Source of the DNA: Adiantum capillus-veneris
Lineage: Eukaryota; Streptophyta; Polypodiopsida; Polypodiales; Pteridaceae
Direction of reading: 5' to 3'
Assembly (NCBI GenBank): GCA_014529385.2
Contig: CM043945.1
Span: 145,927,741-145,991,740 of the forward strand
DNA: 64,000 nt
Part shown: piece after piece, positions 60,618 through 64,000 of the stretch
Layout of the letters: each line of letters starts with the position of its first letter
Numbering within the stretch: the stretch's first letter is position 1
The notes under the pieces: generated by a model
The model's database searches: none
What the model was told of the DNA's origin: nothing
What the model saw: the letters and a program-made list of their open reading frames with translations, nothing else
Position numbers and translations under genes: made by a program

Positions 60618-60802
60618 CCATGATAACATTTGCGCATACCAGGATGATGTGTCCCCCTTAAAGCTAACTGTCTGGAGGACACAAGTGGCCAATCTTGCAT
60701 ATCTTACATCTGGAACCATGATAACATTTGCGCATACCAGGATGATGTGTCCCCCTTAAAGCTAACTGTCTGGAGGACACAAGTGGCCAATCTTGCATAT
60801 CT
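60618..60802. repeat. Identical 87-base direct repeat
   Basis: 60618-60704 and 60716-60802 are identical, from CCATGATAACATTTGCGC to CTTGCATATCT, separated by 11 bases. Confidence 0.95.
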
Positions 60803-61668
60803 GTCGTTGGTAGTATCCCACAAGCTATGCATAAAGGAGACTGAGCTGGTAGCGTCTATATCTCCATAGGGTGGGAAGCCAACTCTGCTCTAATGATCTC
60901 ATGTGGCACGGAGGCCTTGACTCTAATCAACCGAGAAATCATAACTACCAAGGGAATCTCCATACCTCTCTACCCATCCTGACCCACAGAGGGTCTCCAA
61001 ACGTGAACCCCATAGAGCATAGCTGAAGCTACCAAGGTATCAAAGAGCCAGATCTTTGTTCGGGGTTCCTGGATCTGAACCTATGAACACATCCTCTCCA
61101 ATCCTCCCAAGGCCGCATATGCTTTGGTCAGTCTAGTCTCTATTGCTCTCTTCAGAGAAAACCTTGGCCCAGTGAAGACTACCCTAAGATAAGTGTATGC
61201 ATCTGTGTACTCCATGGTCTCCTGGCCATAGGTGAATGTAGGTGCTGATTTCTTGATCCATTGTGGGGTGGTGTTAAACACCATGACCTTGGTTTTACCA
61301 AGGTTTACAGACAATCCACTATCCTCCGCAAAGCTATGTAGTGCATCCAATTGTTGCTGCATACCCTCCGGTGAGTCAGGGATCAACACAATATCATCGG
61401 CATATAACAATGTAATCCATGTCCCTGCTAGCTGTGCACCTCTGTCATCTTCTCTGTCAATGTAATAAAAAACGTCATCTATGTACAATACCAAAGAGGG
61501 TAGGAGACAATGGACAGTCTTGCTTCACTCTAATAGTGGAGTGAACTAAATCAGATATCCCTTCTAAGGTGCGTACATGTCCCATCACTGATCTGTATAG
61601 AGCCATGATCCCCCAAATCAACTCATTGGGCAACCTCATCTCATGTAGACTGCGCATCAATCTGGCTT

Positions 61669-61762
61669 TGGGCACCATGTCAAATGCTTCACCTTGACTT
61701 TACGCCTTAATTGAGTTCACTTCCTAGTATCCACCAACTTGGGCACCATGTCAAATGCTTCA
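61669..61762. repeat. 52-base templated insertion with 23-base flanking duplication
   Basis: 61690-61741 is identical to 59167-59218 inside the solo LTR. It is flanked by two copies of TGGGCACCATGTCAAATGCT plus TCA (61669-61691 and 61740-61762). Confidence 0.92.
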
Positions 61763-62141
61763 GTAAATCCGTCTCCCATGTGCCCTACCCTCCTCAACGA
61801 TGGCTCTGCGTGTCAGAATATCGTCAAGAGTGGAGAAGCCTTTGTTGAAACCGGCCTGTCCCGTTGCACGCATGCTCTCGCTCTCTGACCATTTGCTCAA
61901 CTGTTGCTCAAGGATAGATGCATACAACCGTGCCAAGGTGTGTCCAATCATAATAGTACGGTAGTTTCCAGGCTCCATAGGATCACTTGCCCTAAGGATA
62001 GGCACAAGAGTAGGCAGTCTCCAAGTCTTAGGTAGACCCTCAACATGACACGATTGAACAGAACTGCAAGAACCTCTGCAACATATCTCTAGCATGTATA
62101 AAGTGCTCTTATACTAGACCCTCATGATCATATGCCAAACT

Positions 62142-63093
62142 TTTGACTTCACAACACTATATACGAAGCTAAATTTAGAGGACCTTAAATTTAGAGTCAA
62201 GTCTCTTATCTCAAAAGTTTTTGCCTACAAGCTTGAGAAGGATAGGTACAAGGCATTGCTAGTAGAAATGTCAGCCTTAGAATTTGACTTCTTATGGTTA
62301 AAAAGTAAGAATGTAGATGTAGACGAAGGAAGAAAGAGATTCATCAGGATTGTAGATGACATTTACATCATATTTTGGTTAGATTTTTTTTTGGACAATT
62401 TATATGTAACCGTCGATGACAATCTTTGCAAGCAAACAATTGGTATCCCTATTGGCACCAATTGTGTTGTTTTTCTTGCTAATTTCTATCTATTTACTTA
62501 TGAGTTTGATTTTATGGAGCGCCTTGTCCTTGCTAACACTTGCCCAATATTTTTACACAAGTTATGCAATGTAAGACGCTTTGTAGATGATCTTTTTACT
62601 CCTGACGTTCCTTCTTTTCAAGATTTTATGTACTTGAATTCGAGTTTTGTAGGTGGAGGAATTTATCCTAAGGAGTTTTATGAACTTAATTGTACCACAA
62701 ATAGTGATTGTTGTGCATTTTTAGACCCTAAGATTTTTCAGACTCCCTTGGGACTAGAGGTAGATATCTATGATAAGCACCTTGAACCAAAATATGCCAA
62801 TCTAAATATCATCCGTATGCCTCACATTTCTTCGAACATTTCTCTTTTAGTTAAGTATGGTGTCATGTGCTCTCAATTATTTAGATTTTCTCGTCTTTGT
62901 TCTAGTAAATCTGCTTCTTGTTCAATCGTGCCATCTTATTTCTTTACTCATTGAGAAAGGATACTCATTCAAAAGAACATTGAGAAAGCATGGTAGTAAG
63001 TTTATTTTTAGTGTTTCTTCCTTTGGAATGTTCAAGATAATCAGTAGTAAATTCAATAAAAGTGGGGAGCTTAAAAGCCCACTTATTGTTTGA
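62142..63093 (+). pseudogene. Penelope-like element reverse transcriptase (relic)
   Basis: The long frame (to 62954) reads FDFTTLYTKLNLEDLKFRVK (motif A type), GIPIGTNCVVFLANFYLFTY (the IPxGTNxxxxLANxxL motif), VRRFVDDLFTPDVPSFQDFM (catalytic DD), GIYPKEFYELN, CCAFLDPKIF and IIRMPHISSNISLL. After a frame change near 62900 it continues LIEKGYSFKRTLRKHGSKFI. This set differs from LINE and LTR polymerases and fits the telomerase-related Penelope-like group. No GIY-YIG endonuclease follows, so it is truncated or belongs to an endonuclease-lacking lineage. Its N-terminus is missing: it starts where LINE2 ends. Family assignment is from remembered motif shape. Confidence 0.6.
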
Positions 63094-64000
63094 CTTAGTA
63101 ACACACTATTTTGTTGTTTGATCTCTAGCGCTTCTAGTATTTTTACTCTAGCTTGACAAATGCTAGCCTTCATCATGGTTGAGTATGTCCATCACCTCGG
63201 GAGGGTGATAGAAACTTAGCTCGTTGGTTTTGTAGAGTACGTTCAAAGCATGAATGACCTCTATACAAACTTGCACCTACTCTTGGGCACCGACGACGTG
63301 AGTAGGGATGTCATAGCTGTTGTCCAAGCTATGCATGATAAAGGTGATGATCTTATTCTTCCTGTTTGGACAAGCAACGTGGTTGAGGTCACATATTGTC
63401 AAGTTCGGACCTTTATACTTCTTTGGTTATTTGCAGCCTCTTCTTCGTAGGTTTGTAGTAGTATTCATTTTTCAATTTTGTATTTAGCTTACGTTAGGAC
63501 TTCAGAATTTGTTCCTTTAGAATTTGTTGTGTGAAGTTTGATTTCTAGGATTAAGGTTTTAAGATGTCTTTTTCCTTCTTGTTTAAAGTTGAGTACTTGT
63601 TTTAAGTTTTATTCAAGTAAGCTGAGTCATCTTATTTTGCATGTCCCTTTTCTAAAAACATTTTTACGTTAGTAATGTAGTGCTTTATCTAGTTTTGTTT
63701 CATAGCATAAAGTGACTTTAGGTTTTTTTTTTCTCTCTCTTTTCTTTTCTTGCGTCCCTTGCTTTTATAGTTTTATGAGTGCTTTATTCCCTCTTATAAT
63801 TCGTGAGTTCAGACTATTGTGAACCTATGAAAGTATATATATATCATTTGCCCTATTGGTTCTCATCCTGTCAATGCACGTCTTTACCATCTCAGTGGTA
63901 AAGAAGGTACTCAAAGATGGGCATGGCTCAGGAGCATCTGGAAGGGGTGTCTGTCCAGGGACCGTATATAAGGATGTTGCATACTGACCCCATACATCAG
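63094..64000. other. Tail of the Penelope-like relic and unassigned AT-rich sequence
   Basis: 63120-63400 matches the relic at 27590-27900. Beyond that, AT-rich sequence holds no recognised gene. A TATATATATA run lies at about 63834-63843 and a GTATATAAGG box at about 63965-63974, with nothing visible downstream. The next phosphorylase exon is not found. Confidence 0.5.

Larger units (their letters stand above)
59949..62100 (-). pseudogene. LINE2 copy c: reverse transcriptase and C-terminal domain
   Basis: Right to left: WRLPTLVPILRASDPMEPGN, RTIMIGHTLARLYASILEQQ, GQAGFNKGFSTLDDIL (about 62095-61760), then IRVKQDCPLSPTLFGI, the catalytic LLYADDIVLIPDSPEGMQQQ, SGLSVNLGKTKVMVF, and ETRLTKAYAALGGLERMCS (61494-61081). 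After many breaks come [20 protein letters not shown] and the zinc-finger-like tail, then the sequence continues at 49494. The 5' part (endonuclease, ORF1) is missing. Two small duplications and a 52-base insertion interrupt it. Confidence 0.85.

Noticed and set aside
1-64000. tRNA, rRNA or snRNA genes
   Set aside because: Reading for conserved tRNA boxes and rRNA blocks gave nothing convincing; the TGGTATCAGAGC sites are primer-binding sites. A tRNAscan or Rfam search would settle it.

Overview
This window looks like a nuclear segment of a large, repeat-rich streptophyte genome (a charophyte alga or early land plant is my best guess; the species cannot be fixed from the sequence). The reasons are a spliced glucan phosphorylase gene with huge introns, chromodomain-bearing Ty3/gypsy elements, LTR elements primed by initiator-Met tRNA, and LINEs ending in a plant-style RT zinc-binding domain. 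No bacterial-type operon, rRNA, tRNA or CRISPR array was seen.

The only host gene recognised is an alpha-1,4-glucan phosphorylase on the + strand. Nine exons (16492-49108) join in one open frame of exactly 344 codons, with GT-AG borders. They cover roughly the second tenth to the middle of the protein; the N-terminus and the C-terminal half, including the PLP lysine, are not in view. Three introns are transposon graveyards: 14.5 kb, 16.2 kb, and one of more than 14.8 kb that runs to the window end.

Layout. 1-2902: 3' end of a chromovirus (CH-A) with its LTR. 2903-6911: pieces of a non-autonomous LTR family that I call NA, including element NA2 (minus strand). 6912-10638: minus-strand gypsy remnants split by a solo LTR with a perfect target duplication. 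11165-14622: an NA LTR fused to a plus-strand LINE (LINE1). 14718-15660: a LINE2 tail. 16492-16606: exon A. 17549-26424: LINE3 tail, compound microsatellite, LINE2 tail, then a near-complete minus-strand LINE3 split by an NA solo LTR. 26425-31098: intron with weak relics. 31099-31592: exons B-D. 32370-40180: a four-level nest, in which intron D holds a chromovirus end, which holds an NA solo LTR, which holds the complete element NA1. 40497-45890: near-complete minus-strand LINE1. 47793-49108: exons E-I. 49197-62100: a minus-strand LINE2 split by a complete gypsy element (GY1), whose own 5' LTR is split by a solo LTR. 62142-64000: a Penelope-like reverse transcriptase relic and its tail.

The most interesting system is the NA family. 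It has full LTRs, a Met-tRNA primer site, Gag with a zinc knuckle, an aspartic-protease-like domain and an unrecognised conserved C-terminal domain, but no reverse transcriptase, RNase H or integrase. At least nine NA LTR copies or pieces occur here. Nearly every mobile gene is broken by stops or frameshifts. Recognition was by reading motifs and by comparing copies within the window; no database search was possible.
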